A stretch of 42,951 bases of DNA, from assembly GCA_018064565.1 (NCBI GenBank), contig JAGHVA010000058.1, positions 1-42,951 on the forward strand. Direction: 5' to 3'. Within the stretch, counting starts at the first letter, position 1; the number at the start of each line of letters is the position of its first letter. Positions 27,333 to 37,643 of this stretch are shown in pieces. The stretch is from Candidatus Colimorpha onthohippi. Lineage in GTDB: Bacteria; Bacteroidota; Bacteroidia; Bacteroidales; P3. The position numbers and the translations under genes were made by a program. The notes beneath the pieces are model-generated. The model worked only from the letters and a program-made list of their open reading frames with translations. It did not search any database and was not told where the DNA came from.

Positions 27333-28418
27333 TTAGAACCGGAATGTTCCACCGATAGTATGGGTTCCCTTTAGCGGAGAAGCTGAACGGTAAGAGTAAT
27401 CAAGGGTTATACCCGTTTTTGCCTTACCATTAGCATCCTTCTTTGAGAGAGGGATATCCACCGATGCACCTGCACACAATCCCGTATTGGTTGTGGTACG
27501 GTCTGACGAGCTAAATATATCGGATTGATACACATAGCCACAACGGACCTGAAACATATTGAGCATACCGTACTCAACACCTAAGGCAAAATTGTCTTTC
27601 AGGAAAGCATTCGATGTAAAAGATCCCGCCACAGAGAGTTTCTGATTCAAATTTTCAAAAAGAAAATCGTACGAGACACCAATATTCAAGCAAGTAGGCA
27701 ACTCCATCTCGGCAGCGCGAGTCTCAACGGTGAAATTGTTACCTGCGTTATTGAGCATAGTCAAAGAATGACCCGTACCAGAGAAACTCATCGTAGCACC
27801 GATATTCTTAAGACTGATACCGAATTTCAACTCATCATCAGCACCAGTAACATACTGGATACCTGCATCGATAGCAAAACCAGAAGCAGACACATTGTCG
27901 GTTGACTCGCTTATGATTTTAATCACACCACCACCATGGATACTACGCGTAAACGAATGCGCATATGCCAAAGCTATATTCATGAAAGATGGGTTGAATG
28001 AACCAGCCGTACCTGGTGTTGGGTTCTCTACGGTAGTTACATCAATATCGCCAAATCCCATAATCATTACTTGAGCACCTAAAACACCTGCCTCAAAGAC
28101 ACGGATACCCATACCTATGGCATTGATAGATGCACCACTATTGAGACCTGTCTTGCCTCCTAAATAGATGGTATTGGCGTATGCAAACTCCATATTGTCA
28201 ATGAAAGCCAGACCTGCGATATTGGAATAAAAAGCATCGATACCACGCACGTTGGCCACCGAGACACTACCCCAACCAGAGCTATGAGCCCATGGGTTAA
28301 TAAGAAGCTCGGTAGCACCTGCTGTACCGCGACGGTTGTCGTTACCAGCCCAAACTGGCTGGACCGACACCATCAACACGACGGCAACGATGGCGAATAT
28401 TTTGGTTAGATTTTTCAT
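27333..28418 (-). CDS. PorV/PorQ-family outer membrane protein
   Basis: 361 aa; signal peptide; GTAGATELLINPWAHSSGWGSVSVANVRGIDAFYSNIAGLAFIDNMEFAYANTIYLGG typical of PorV/PorQ/UPF0164 barrels. Confidence 0.88.
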   Translation of the reverse strand: MKNLTKIFAIVAVVLMVSVQPVWAGNDNRRGTAGATELLINPWAHSSGWGSVSVANVRGIDAFYSNIAGLAFIDNMEFAYANTIYLGGKTGLNSGASINAIGMGIRVFEAGVLGAQVMIMGFGDIDVTTVENPTPGTAGSFNPSFMNIALAYAHSFTRSIHGGGVIKIISESTDNVSASGFAIDAGIQYVTGADDELKFGISLKNIGATMSFSGTGHSLTMLNNAGNNFTVETRAAEMELPTCLNIGVSYDFLFENLNQKLSVAGSFTSNAFLKDNFALGVEYGMLNMFQVRCGYVYQSDIFSSSDRTTTNTGLCAGASVDIPLSKKDANGKAKTGITLDYSYRSASPLKGTHTIGGTFRF

Positions 28419-28449
28419 TATCTTTAGTTTTATACGTTATCAATCAAAT

Positions 28450-31400
28450 TTAGAATTGGAAAGAATTCAAGTCAACTGGGCGCATAGTTCCAAACCACTT
28501 GATAACACGTTCACCAATATTAGGTACACTGACATGAATAAGATACATACCTCCAGCAATAGGAATACCCATATGGTTATGAAGATCCCAATCGTATGTA
28601 GTGGTATTAGCTGGAGTTGGACCAAGACGGCGCACCAACGTACCATCAACGGTATAAATGCTGATGACTGAATTGGCTGGCAGATTAGTAAAACGAACTT
28701 TTGTTTCAAGCTGACTTAAGGTCTCATAGGTTGAATAGCTATAGTACGGATTTGGCACAACAGCTATTGCCTCAAGAATCTCATTCTTCTTGCTATCAGA
28801 AGCACCATCCTTGGTAGCTTGTTCTGTAAGCGTTGCAATATCGCCCGACAAGTCGAACATATAACGCGGCATATTATCATTTTTCACCTCCTCACCACAA
28901 TCTTTTGCATCGGTAGCATTATAACTCATGTAGCGACCATAAGGCTGGTTTACTTGAATATCAACCGTAACATCACATGCAATACCATCGGAAGGCGCAC
29001 CAGCATTGAGTTTGCTGTTATGTCCTGGATAATTGAATGCGAATTTCTTGTTAACCAAAGGAATATTAACCCAAGCCGCAGAAGCAAAGAGCATAGCAGA
29101 AGAGTCACGCGTCGAATTGATTTTATCTGTAGCCGTCATACCAGCCGAACCTTCGCTCGAGACAATACCATAATAGTATTTAGGTGTATCACCCTTATCC
29201 TTGAGCATCAACAAGCGATCCAACGACTTAATCATCGAATTAGCCCAAGCACCTGCGTCATAAGAAGGCGTTTCATACTGATGGATGCCTGAACTCGAAC
29301 CTACCGCACCTGGGAAGTTGAGCGTTGTTGCATTGAGCACATAGATAAAGTGACGACCTCCCATAACATAATTCTCTGTGCCATTCATAACCTCATCAAC
29401 GGGGTTCCACAACATGTCGCGACCGTTGAACTGAATGTAACGCGAATCTTCACCGAACATGATATTCAAACGTTCACCAGTGGTCAAAGAAATTGCATAG
29501 CCTGGGAACCATCCCATACCATAAGCATCAATATATGCTGGATTGGTAGGATCCGATGGGTTGGCGGCAATGCCAAGATCCTCGATGGTACGCCCTAACT
29601 TATCTACAGACAAATGTTTGCGTTTTTGGAACTTACGAGCTTTACCCTCTGCTTGTGTGTAATCGTCGCACATCTCAAGGACAGGACAACGTGTCCACTT
29701 AGTGGTATCCGCTGTAAACACAATACGTACACTTGGCAACTTAGTCAAATCGTTATATACCAACGACTGATTGTAGGTATTATCAAGCAACGAACGTCTG
29801 ATTTTACCATACACATACGCATTAGCAGCATCTTTTTTATGTAATTTTGCAATGGTATCTGCGGGAGGCATAAAGTGTGAGTAGTTGAATCCTGGATGGA
29901 AATCAAGTGTTGAAACCAAGCCATAAGGAGCCCACATACCACTCACCACATCCTCAAAGATATTGCTCTTATCCACACCGACAGCAGTGGCAGAACCAAC
30001 TTCTTGGCTGGTCTCGCATTTACGACGAAAATAATCTTCATCAAGATAGGCTTCAGACAAAGAGATATCCTCAAGTCTTCCCGTAAAGTCATTGACCGTG
30101 TTGGATGCAAACTGGATACCTGCGCGAATCCAGTTGTACATCTGCGCACCATCGTAGTCGTTGACACCATAAAGCCACTGCTTATAGGGATCCTCATAAG
30201 TGATAGACGAACCCAAAATCGCATTAGAACTTGCAGTATTGCCATAGTATGTGCAATAGTTATACTCCGATTCCGAACCGTTGATAAACATACCGCTTAC
30301 TTGTAAGGGATCGGCTGGAGCATCTGCATTCTTGAGCGACACAGCGATGCCCAAATCAAGGAAAAGCTGTTCGTTTTGGCGACCAATAGCAAAATCAGAA
30401 TAAATGGTATCAGCACCTCCTGGATACACTGGCTGACCCTCGATAGCATTGGTGATATACCAACGAGTTTTTTCATTTACAATGGAGGAACCATCTTCGT
30501 TCACGAAATTGATTATAAACTGACCTGGCTTGATATTCAAAGGATCAATCACCTTAACATCAATAGGCCCGTAGTTTTGCTCATATTTAGGATGTGCGAT
30601 AATACAAGGGTTAGAAACACGAGAGATTGAACCACTGCGGAAGGTGAATTTGCCAGGACCTTTGCCCTCTACACCTTTAGCACCCATCAACTCTTCAATT
30701 GATTCCTGTGTAAGCATCAACTGATTTCCACCATTACCATAACCCTCAATACGAGTAATATTAGGACGCATCTCAAACTCAGCCTGGATAACAGTGCCAC
30801 CATTCTCAGCTGAAGGATCATGAGGAATAGCCGTCACGGGCTTAATCGAATTTCCCCACTCATCTTTACGTCCTGAAAGGTATGGTTCTTTCTGACCGTC
30901 AAGGAAAGCAGCCTCTGTTTGAGAATACTCTTTATAGCGGTTGTGAGCATATGCCACAGCCACAAAATAATACTCCTTGTTATTGACCAAAGCAGTAGAA
31001 GAACCTGTTGCAAACTGGTCGCTGGTGATGCGGAACACATGCTGTATGCCTGAATTGGCACCATCTACCTTAACCGTACCTGAAAGAATACCCGTAGCAG
31101 AGTTGGTCTCAAAGTTGACCAATTTAGCAATCGGAAGCGTCTTGGCCTCATCATAATAGTTTTCAATATCGCACTGTGCCACCAGACGAGCTTTAGTAAC
31201 ATCGTTGATATCAGAAATAGACGCATTGGCATCAACCAACTGGTAAATCTGATAACCCTCAAACACATAACTACGCTCCTCATCGGTGTAGGTACCCGTA
31301 GTGGCTACACCATCAACAGTCGTAGAATACGAACGAGTAATAGAAGGATCAACCTCACTATATTTTTCATTGTAGTTATTAGACGAAACATTATCGTATG

Positions 31401-33327
31401 AGAGATAGAGAATAATCTCTTTATTTAACTCCTGAACAGTAATAGTAGGAGCATCTGGACCATCCAAGACCTTAAAGCAGTTTTCGAAAAGTGCCTGACA
31501 AACATCATCTACCTCACGAAGCAGTTCCACTGACGACCAAGCATTGCCAGAAGCAGCCTGAGCAAAAGGAATACCTACCGTGATGTAGTTCAAAGCACCA
31601 GGTCTCAAAGTGAAAGGACCTGCCGACTGCATGAAACGACGGTCACCTGGCTGGTTGCCAGCAGTTTTATCCGTCCATATCTGACCACCATTCCACACAG
31701 GGTCAACGCCATTGGTACCCCATTTCCAAGGATCGGAATCACCAGGGAACATGAAGTCACAAACCACATTGGTGGTATTGTCGTTAAAACCATTTCCACC
31801 AAAAGTCATACGCTGACTATTTTTCCAATTACCTTTCAAGTAATTATAATAATCGGTAGCCTTGCCTGGGTCGCTAATTTGAGCAGTACCACCATTGTTG
31901 TAGTACACAAAACGACGCATACCAAAACGCTCATCATCAACAATACCGTTGCCGAAGTTCACACCATTGATAGCGCAGTTGCCGATAGAGTCACCAGGTT
32001 TGAAATACCAACCATCTGGGTAGAATATATCTGCCGACTGCGTTAGAGCAAACGTATCGTATATTGTATTGCCATTAGCGTCTTTCATCTCAAAGGCAGC
32101 CAGTTGGCTAATCATAACACCATTACCACTTGCCTTGATTTTGTCAATATCAATCTTGGGATTATCCTTACCATCAGGATCCATATAAGGACCTTGGAAG
32201 AAATCGATACCCACAGCAGGAGGGATTCCAGAATAAGTCGCAGAACCAGGACCATCTTGCTCATCACCATTGTAGCAATAGCCCAAACCACGTTTTACAT
32301 CACATCCCACATAGTCGTCGTATGCATAACCGAGATCGGCATCCACCCACTGCGAAAAATAGGTATCTTTCAACGTGTAGGTTGAACGGTTGATAATCTC
32401 GTATGAATAGAATGTCATGTTGTTGATATCATCGTTGGTAGAGAATGCGAAAGCCTGAGCGCGAATTTCAAGACCTATCGGCTGACCATCAGTCTCAGTA
32501 TGGACATTACCCATGTCGTTGAATATCCACCAAATAGTCTGGTCGCCTTTCAACACCTGGTCCGAGAGGATGCCACCATGGACAATACCCTCAGTAGTTT
32601 CCATCGTGGGAACCGATATATCCAAACCGTTAGACTTACGTGTCTGTGGACACAAATCGTTGTCAAAGTCATAATACGGATAGTCGCCAGCCTCAGGATT
32701 ATACTCGCCATTACCATCAGCGTCAAAGAAAGGAGCAAGATACTTGGAGAAACCCTCAGCGGTATTGCCATGGGCTGGCCAATTTTCAATCACATCCTCC
32801 ATTTCTGTAAGGGGGTTGTCTGGATTAGGCTCAACACCCGCTTCGGTATAGATAAAGTGAGCCATGTGATTCTGAACCTGCTGCTTGCTGATGATATAAT
32901 GCCTATCATACTGGTTGCAAACAGGGAGGTCAACATAAGCGGTATTCAACTGCAATGGGCCTGGCCAAAAATCGTCGCCAGAAGAACCGAACGTAAGAGC
33001 GGCAATACGGAGCTGCTCGTTAACATCGGTACCACCGACCCAAAGAGCCGCGCAATAGAGCGGGCAAGCGTTGCCGTTTTTAGGCAGGTGATACTGAGCA
33101 ATAGAGCCATCGTACCACATATTACCATAGCCATTGATACGGGCGCGGACATTGTTTACGCTAAGTTCGGCAGAACTTTGTGCACGCTTACATACTGCAG
33201 CCTTTTGCTCAGTTTTTACACTCTTTACCTTTTTAAGTTGGCTTTGAGGTTCACGAGCGAAAGCAGACCCCGCAGTGGCAGAGATAATAAGAGCTGCCAA
33301 AAGGAAATTACAAAGTATATTTTCCAT
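28450..33327 (-). CDS. Very large exported protein with FlgD-Ig/Por_Secre_tail-like C-terminus
   Basis: 1625 aa; signal peptide MENILCNFLLAALIISATAGSAFA; DADGNGEYNPEAGDYPYYDFDNDLCPQ; C-terminal VRFTNLPANSVISIYTVDGTLVRRL...YDWDLHNHMGIPIAGGMYLIHVSVPNIGERVIKWFG. Confidence 0.85.
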   Translation of the reverse strand: MENILCNFLLAALIISATAGSAFAREPQSQLKKVKSVKTEQKAAVCKRAQSSAELSVNNVRARINGYGNMWYDGSIAQYHLPKNGNACPLYCAALWVGGTDVNEQLRIAALTFGSSGDDFWPGPLQLNTAYVDLPVCNQYDRHYIISKQQVQNHMAHFIYTEAGVEPNPDNPLTEMEDVIENWPAHGNTAEGFSKYLAPFFDADGNGEYNPEAGDYPYYDFDNDLCPQTRKSNGLDISVPTMETTEGIVHGGILSDQVLKGDQTIWWIFNDMGNVHTETDGQPIGLEIRAQAFAFSTNDDINNMTFYSYEIINRSTYTLKDTYFSQWVDADLGYAYDDYVGCDVKRGLGYCYNGDEQDGPGSATYSGIPPAVGIDFFQGPYMDPDGKDNPKIDIDKIKASGNGVMISQLAAFEMKDANGNTIYDTFALTQSADIFYPDGWYFKPGDSIGNCAINGVNFGNGIVDDERFGMRRFVYYNNGGTAQISDPGKATDYYNYLKGNWKNSQRMTFGGNGFNDNTTNVVCDFMFPGDSDPWKWGTNGVDPVWNGGQIWTDKTAGNQPGDRRFMQSAGPFTLRPGALNYITVGIPFAQAASGNAWSSVELLREVDDVCQALFENCFKVLDGPDAPTITVQELNKEIILYLSYDNVSSNNYNEKYSEVDPSITRSYSTTVDGVATTGTYTDEERSYVFEGYQIYQLVDANASISDINDVTKARLVAQCDIENYYDEAKTLPIAKLVNFETNSATGILSGTVKVDGANSGIQHVFRITSDQFATGSSTALVNNKEYYFVAVAYAHNRYKEYSQTEAAFLDGQKEPYLSGRKDEWGNSIKPVTAIPHDPSAENGGTVIQAEFEMRPNITRIEGYGNGGNQLMLTQESIEELMGAKGVEGKGPGKFTFRSGSISRVSNPCIIAHPKYEQNYGPIDVKVIDPLNIKPGQFIINFVNEDGSSIVNEKTRWYITNAIEGQPVYPGGADTIYSDFAIGRQNEQLFLDLGIAVSLKNADAPADPLQVSGMFINGSESEYNYCTYYGNTASSNAILGSSITYEDPYKQWLYGVNDYDGAQMYNWIRAGIQFASNTVNDFTGRLEDISLSEAYLDEDYFRRKCETSQEVGSATAVGVDKSNIFEDVVSGMWAPYGLVSTLDFHPGFNYSHFMPPADTIAKLHKKDAANAYVYGKIRRSLLDNTYNQSLVYNDLTKLPSVRIVFTADTTKWTRCPVLEMCDDYTQAEGKARKFQKRKHLSVDKLGRTIEDLGIAANPSDPTNPAYIDAYGMGWFPGYAISLTTGERLNIMFGEDSRYIQFNGRDMLWNPVDEVMNGTENYVMGGRHFIYVLNATTLNFPGAVGSSSGIHQYETPSYDAGAWANSMIKSLDRLLMLKDKGDTPKYYYGIVSSEGSAGMTATDKINSTRDSSAMLFASAAWVNIPLVNKKFAFNYPGHNSKLNAGAPSDGIACDVTVDIQVNQPYGRYMSYNATDAKDCGEEVKNDNMPRYMFDLSGDIATLTEQATKDGASDSKKNEILEAIAVVPNPYYSYSTYETLSQLETKVRFTNLPANSVISIYTVDGTLVRRLGPTPANTTTYDWDLHNHMGIPIAGGMYLIHVSVPNIGERVIKWFGTMRPVDLNSFQF

Positions 33328-33353
33328 TTTTATATATTTTTTCCGTTTGACAA

Positions 33354-36300
33354 TTAGAAATTATAAGAGAGTGATAATTTAATATGACGCGGCGAGGAAT
33401 AATTCCAAGTAGCGTTGCTCATATAGATGGTATATAAGTCCCTAAACGACTGAGGGTCAAGATACGAATTGATGACCGCCTGAGTCTCTGGGTCGGTAAG
33501 ATAACCATTGTCGGTCGGGCTACCCGTTACAGCAAACACGCCCACAACATTGCGGATATCGAAGAGGTTGTTTACAGTAATAGCAGTATTGAGGTAGGTG
33601 GTACGTTTGCCAACCTTGATAGGCCAGTTCTTATCCACGATAACATTGCAATAGAAACCCCATGGCAAACGAGCTCCGCGATAAGATCCAACGATAGTAC
33701 CTTGGGTCATACTGAACTGTTTCGTATAAGGACGTCCAGACTGCGCGACAACCATAAAGTTCACACCAAAGTCCTCCAACAATTTGACCTCTTTCTTGCG
33801 TTGTTCACCCGTCTCTGGATCGGTAACCACGCGGGTGATGGTAGGTCCGTTGTACTTAGAACCACTGCCATAACGGAAGTCAACGTTTGCCTTAATCTCG
33901 TGACGACGGTCGTCCGAAATTGGGTTCAACATCTTAAGCGTAGTATAACCCTCTTTGATAAGCTCGGTCATAGTAGATGATGAAAGACCCGTTCCTTCGG
34001 CATATTGCAAAGTATAGTTCGCATTGATACGCACATTCTTGGTTTGACGGAGGTCATAGCTGAACGTGAAACCCTTGATAGTTTTGAAATCCAAGTTGTC
34101 GTAGCTATAGTAGTTTTGGTTAGGATCGGCACCAGCATACTGAACAAGCTGTATAAGGTCGCGGGTCTCCTTATAGTAAGCGGAGATACTGACCGCAGAA
34201 GAAGAATTCAGAGCCTGTTGGAATCCCAACTCGTAGTTGGTGATACGTTCTGGCTTAAGATTAGGATTGGAGATTGAAGACATTTTGCTCATATAGAGGT
34301 ATCCCAAATAATTGGCCTGCCAACTTGAGGAAGGACGACGAGCGATAATGTCGTACGAAGCCTTGAACTGCGAGTTGTCGCCAACTGGGAAAGAGAATGC
34401 GATACGAGGCATTACCACCACTTGAGGTTTGTAATCCTCAAATGCTTCGGTACCTACCGTATTATTCTGCTTAGCGCAGTACCCTTGGCTGTACGATACG
34501 GCGTTGGCTGACCAGACTTACCAGCAATATTGCTTGGTGATGCAACCTCAACACCATTGGCATTGTACCAGACAGAACCATTACGATAACCCAAAATATT
34601 AGGTTTGGCAGCTGTAGCATCATCAACATAAACCACCCAGTCGTCGCCAGCACCATTATAGATTTTACCACTATACTGAGCAGCACCTTTGTTCAAGTCG
34701 CCAACAGTGTAGGACTCATACAACAAATAGGGGTCTTTTAGCACATATTGGTTTCCGTCAAAATAGTCAAGACGAACACCGACATTGAAGATAAGATCTT
34801 GGAAATAGAACTTATCCTGGATGTAACCAGCCATGTAGGTAGGTGAGAATGCGGGGAGGTAACGGTAATTGGCATGACCTGCGGCTGAAGGATTGTAGAA
34901 ATCCTCAAGAGTCCAGTTGCGACCGTTATACTTCTCGCCAGTGTGGTCATACCCATTATAACTCACATAGGACGAACCCTGATTAAACAGCTCATCGGTC
35001 GAGAACATCTTGATACCACCAGCGGAGACAAAATCATCTGGAGAATAACGGTCGATATCAATCCACGAAACATCGTTTTTAGCCATACCTAAATATTGAC
35101 GCATGGCAATATCGAACGACTCCTGCTGATCAGCAACATACAAAGGGTCATAATCCACGTAAAGGTTTGAACCCTCCCAGCGATAATTAGGATTGGAAAA
35201 GTCCAACTGCTGGATATGCTTGTTAGCCTCTTGACGCATAAGCGTCCAAAGACCATAAGCATTAAGTGAATAAGACGCTGATGAGAAACGGTCATATTGG
35301 AAACCAATCTCAATTTCATGACCTTTAATCTCAGCAGATGCCTTGGCTTGGAAATAATAATAGTCCGTACGTCCGTATCCGAACGTATTGTCGGTTACAC
35401 CTACGTTGGTAAACAAACCATAGATACTGGCAGGGCCATCACCATTACGAAGACCTTTATACTCAATGAGGTCGTTGAAGTTGTTGATCGAACCCTTCAA
35501 ATCATCAATACCTAACAACTGTGTATTGTAATTTGCCAACACCTCATGATCCTTGTCGGGTGTAAACGACTCAATTTGGTCTCTCCAACCATTCTGTACA
35601 AAAGCAGATTGCTTAACACCATTATAATCAACCTGAGTAGCAGAGCTATAACTGCGAGACCGATTTGTTACAAACTGACCAATATAACCATATTTGAAAA
35701 TGTCGTCCAGAGATGAACCATAATTAGAGTTGTATGATTTGCTGTTCGAGCGGCTATACATGGCGGTGATGTTGTACATCACATTGGTAAGCAGTGCACT
35801 CTTCTTTGTCTCGGGGAGTGTTGCATCAGCAGGCTGATCGGTAGCATCGGGGAAACGCTGTGTGAAGTCGAGTGTGATACCATAGGTAGAACTCTCAGTT
35901 ACATTGACTCCCTGACGGGAAAGGTTAAGAGCCAATCCTGCCAAACTAGCACTTGGCGACTTCGAATACGCAAACTCCCCAGTAACCGTCAAAGTGGCAT
36001 AATCCGAGAAACGGAAATCGACCGCACCTTCAGCTGCGATGCCATACGAACTAAGATTTGGTACACGAGACTTGTCATCACCAAAATCAGAAGCCTTCGG
36101 ACGAGTAAATGTCACAAAGTCGTCCTTACCCAAGCAAGTCTCCGCAGTATAGTTCACAGCGCCTGTCAAAGGATCGTATGCCAATGGATTCTGTTCAATA
36201 TAACGCACAGTGGCATCGTTGACCATTTGATATCGGTTGCTCTTTACACGATACAGACCCGACTTGGTAAACGACCCCTGAGCAGTAAGACGGAATCCAA

Positions 36301-37117
36301 CGAGCGTACGCTCGGTAGTGCCACCACCCTCAAGATTGTATTTTTTCTTTACCAGTGGACCTGTCAAGTATGCCATCAAACTATTAGCCAGCCGATAATC
36401 GAGCCAACCCTCATATTTGATAATACCCTTAAACTGACTTGAAGGCGGTTTCAAGGTGATAATCTGAGTACCACCGATAGCCTCTCCGATGGAAGCTGGA
36501 GTACCGCCAAGGATAACCTGAATTTCAGCGATAGCTTCCTTAGGAGCCTGAATGCCCGTACGCTTACGGACACCGCCCTGCATGGTAACCATACCATCCT
36601 CACCACGAGCCGTGGATGTTCCACCATCGGAATAACCCACACCACCGACTGCTGCAACAATAGCATCAACTGACGTACCAGGCATACGTGCGATATCGTC
36701 AGAACTGAGACGCGATCCAGACTCAGGGGTACCGATTTCAATCACAGGGACTTTCTGCTCAACAATAACAACCTCCTCAAGGTTGGTTGCCGTAGGCACG
36801 AGCTGTACATCAGCGATAGTAAAACCAGAAGCAGTTACCGTGATACCCGTGCGAACATACTTCTGATAACCCACAGAGGACACCTCAATATCATACTTAC
36901 CCACAGGCAGAGGCTTGATGGTAAACACACCATCGAAGTCAGTCTGACCACCACGGATTTGCTGTCCATCCTGCTTGGCGACAACATTGACAAACGGCAA
37001 CGGTTCTTGCGTCTTAGAATCAGTAATTGTACCCTTGAGGGTACCTTGAGCCAGAGCCACAGACCCCGTAGCCACAAGGAGACCGATTGCCAACAGTACT
37101 TTTTTGAACATACTCAT
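33354..37117 (-). pseudogene. TonB-dependent receptor (carboxypeptidase-regulatory-like domain, plug, barrel) interrupted by a frameshift
   Basis: N-part 34454..37117 (887 aa: signal peptide, GTLKGTITDSKTQEPLPFVNVVAKQDG..., plug IPxMPGTSVDAIVAAVGGVGYSDGG-type region) and C-part 33354..34421 (355 aa barrel ...PNLKPERITNYELGFQQ...PRHIKLSLSYNF) lie in different frames with a 61-nt co-open window at 34457..34517. Confidence 0.85.
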
Positions 37118-37194
37118 TGTATTTTAGATTTTCGTTTTATTTTCGTAGAAGACAATGATATAACTAAGTCAAACCATCACGCCCAAAACACAAC

Positions 37195-37536
37195 TCAATC
37201 AATATACGGATTATTTAATATTGTGGAATAGATAATCGCTTTACGCGCATCAAAACTCACACCATCCTCTTCGCCAGCAATAGCCATCGGCTGCTGACAC
37301 ACATTATGTCTATTCTCAACATGGGGAAGCGAGCCAGCTGTCTCATACGAGAAATATGGCGAACTTTCATTCGCTTTATGACCAGCATTTTTGCCCTTGG
37401 CTGCCGACCTATTGTATGACCTATTCCTGCTACTGCTATTACTCGAGGCAGAACTATCAACACTACTCTTCTTGGCCGTGAGCAAAGGCTTGAAAAAGAG
37501 TAATGCCATAACCATTATTGCAACAAACAGTGTCAC
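37195..37536 (-). CDS. Small single-TM hypothetical protein with Ser/Asn-rich linker
   Basis: 113 aa; hydrophobic MTLFVAIMVMALLFFKPLL followed by SSVDSSASSNSSSRNRSYNRS. Confidence 0.55.
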   Translation of the reverse strand: MTLFVAIMVMALLFFKPLLTAKKSSVDSSASSNSSSRNRSYNRSAAKGKNAGHKANESSPYFSYETAGSLPHVENRHNVCQQPMAIAGEEDGVSFDARKAIIYSTILNNPYID

Positions 37537-37590
37537 AGAATTTCAGATTGAGAAATTAACTAATTTGACTTGTATTTATTTATAGTAAGT

Positions 37591-37635
37591 ATTACCTACC
37601 AGCTACCATTGAAAGCAACATAGCTGGTAGGTAAT
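37591..37635. terminator. Stem-loop at the 3' end of secDF (terminator-like, no clear U tract)
   Basis: Perfect 15-bp inverted repeat ATTACCTACCAGCTA-N15-TAGCTGGTAGGTAAT, 8 nt beyond the secDF stop. Confidence 0.5.
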
Positions 37636-37643
37636 GACATTTA

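Noticed and set aside
28450-33357. Antisense ORF 32500..33357 (285 aa) and other ORFs opposite the 1625-aa gene
   Set aside because: Fully antisense to a convincing exported protein; composition is consistent with mirror coding only.
34454-34520. Programmed -1 ribosomal frameshift in the TonB receptor
   Set aside because: No canonical slippery heptamer in the correct frame and no obvious downstream pseudoknot in the overlap; an indel or assembly error is simpler.
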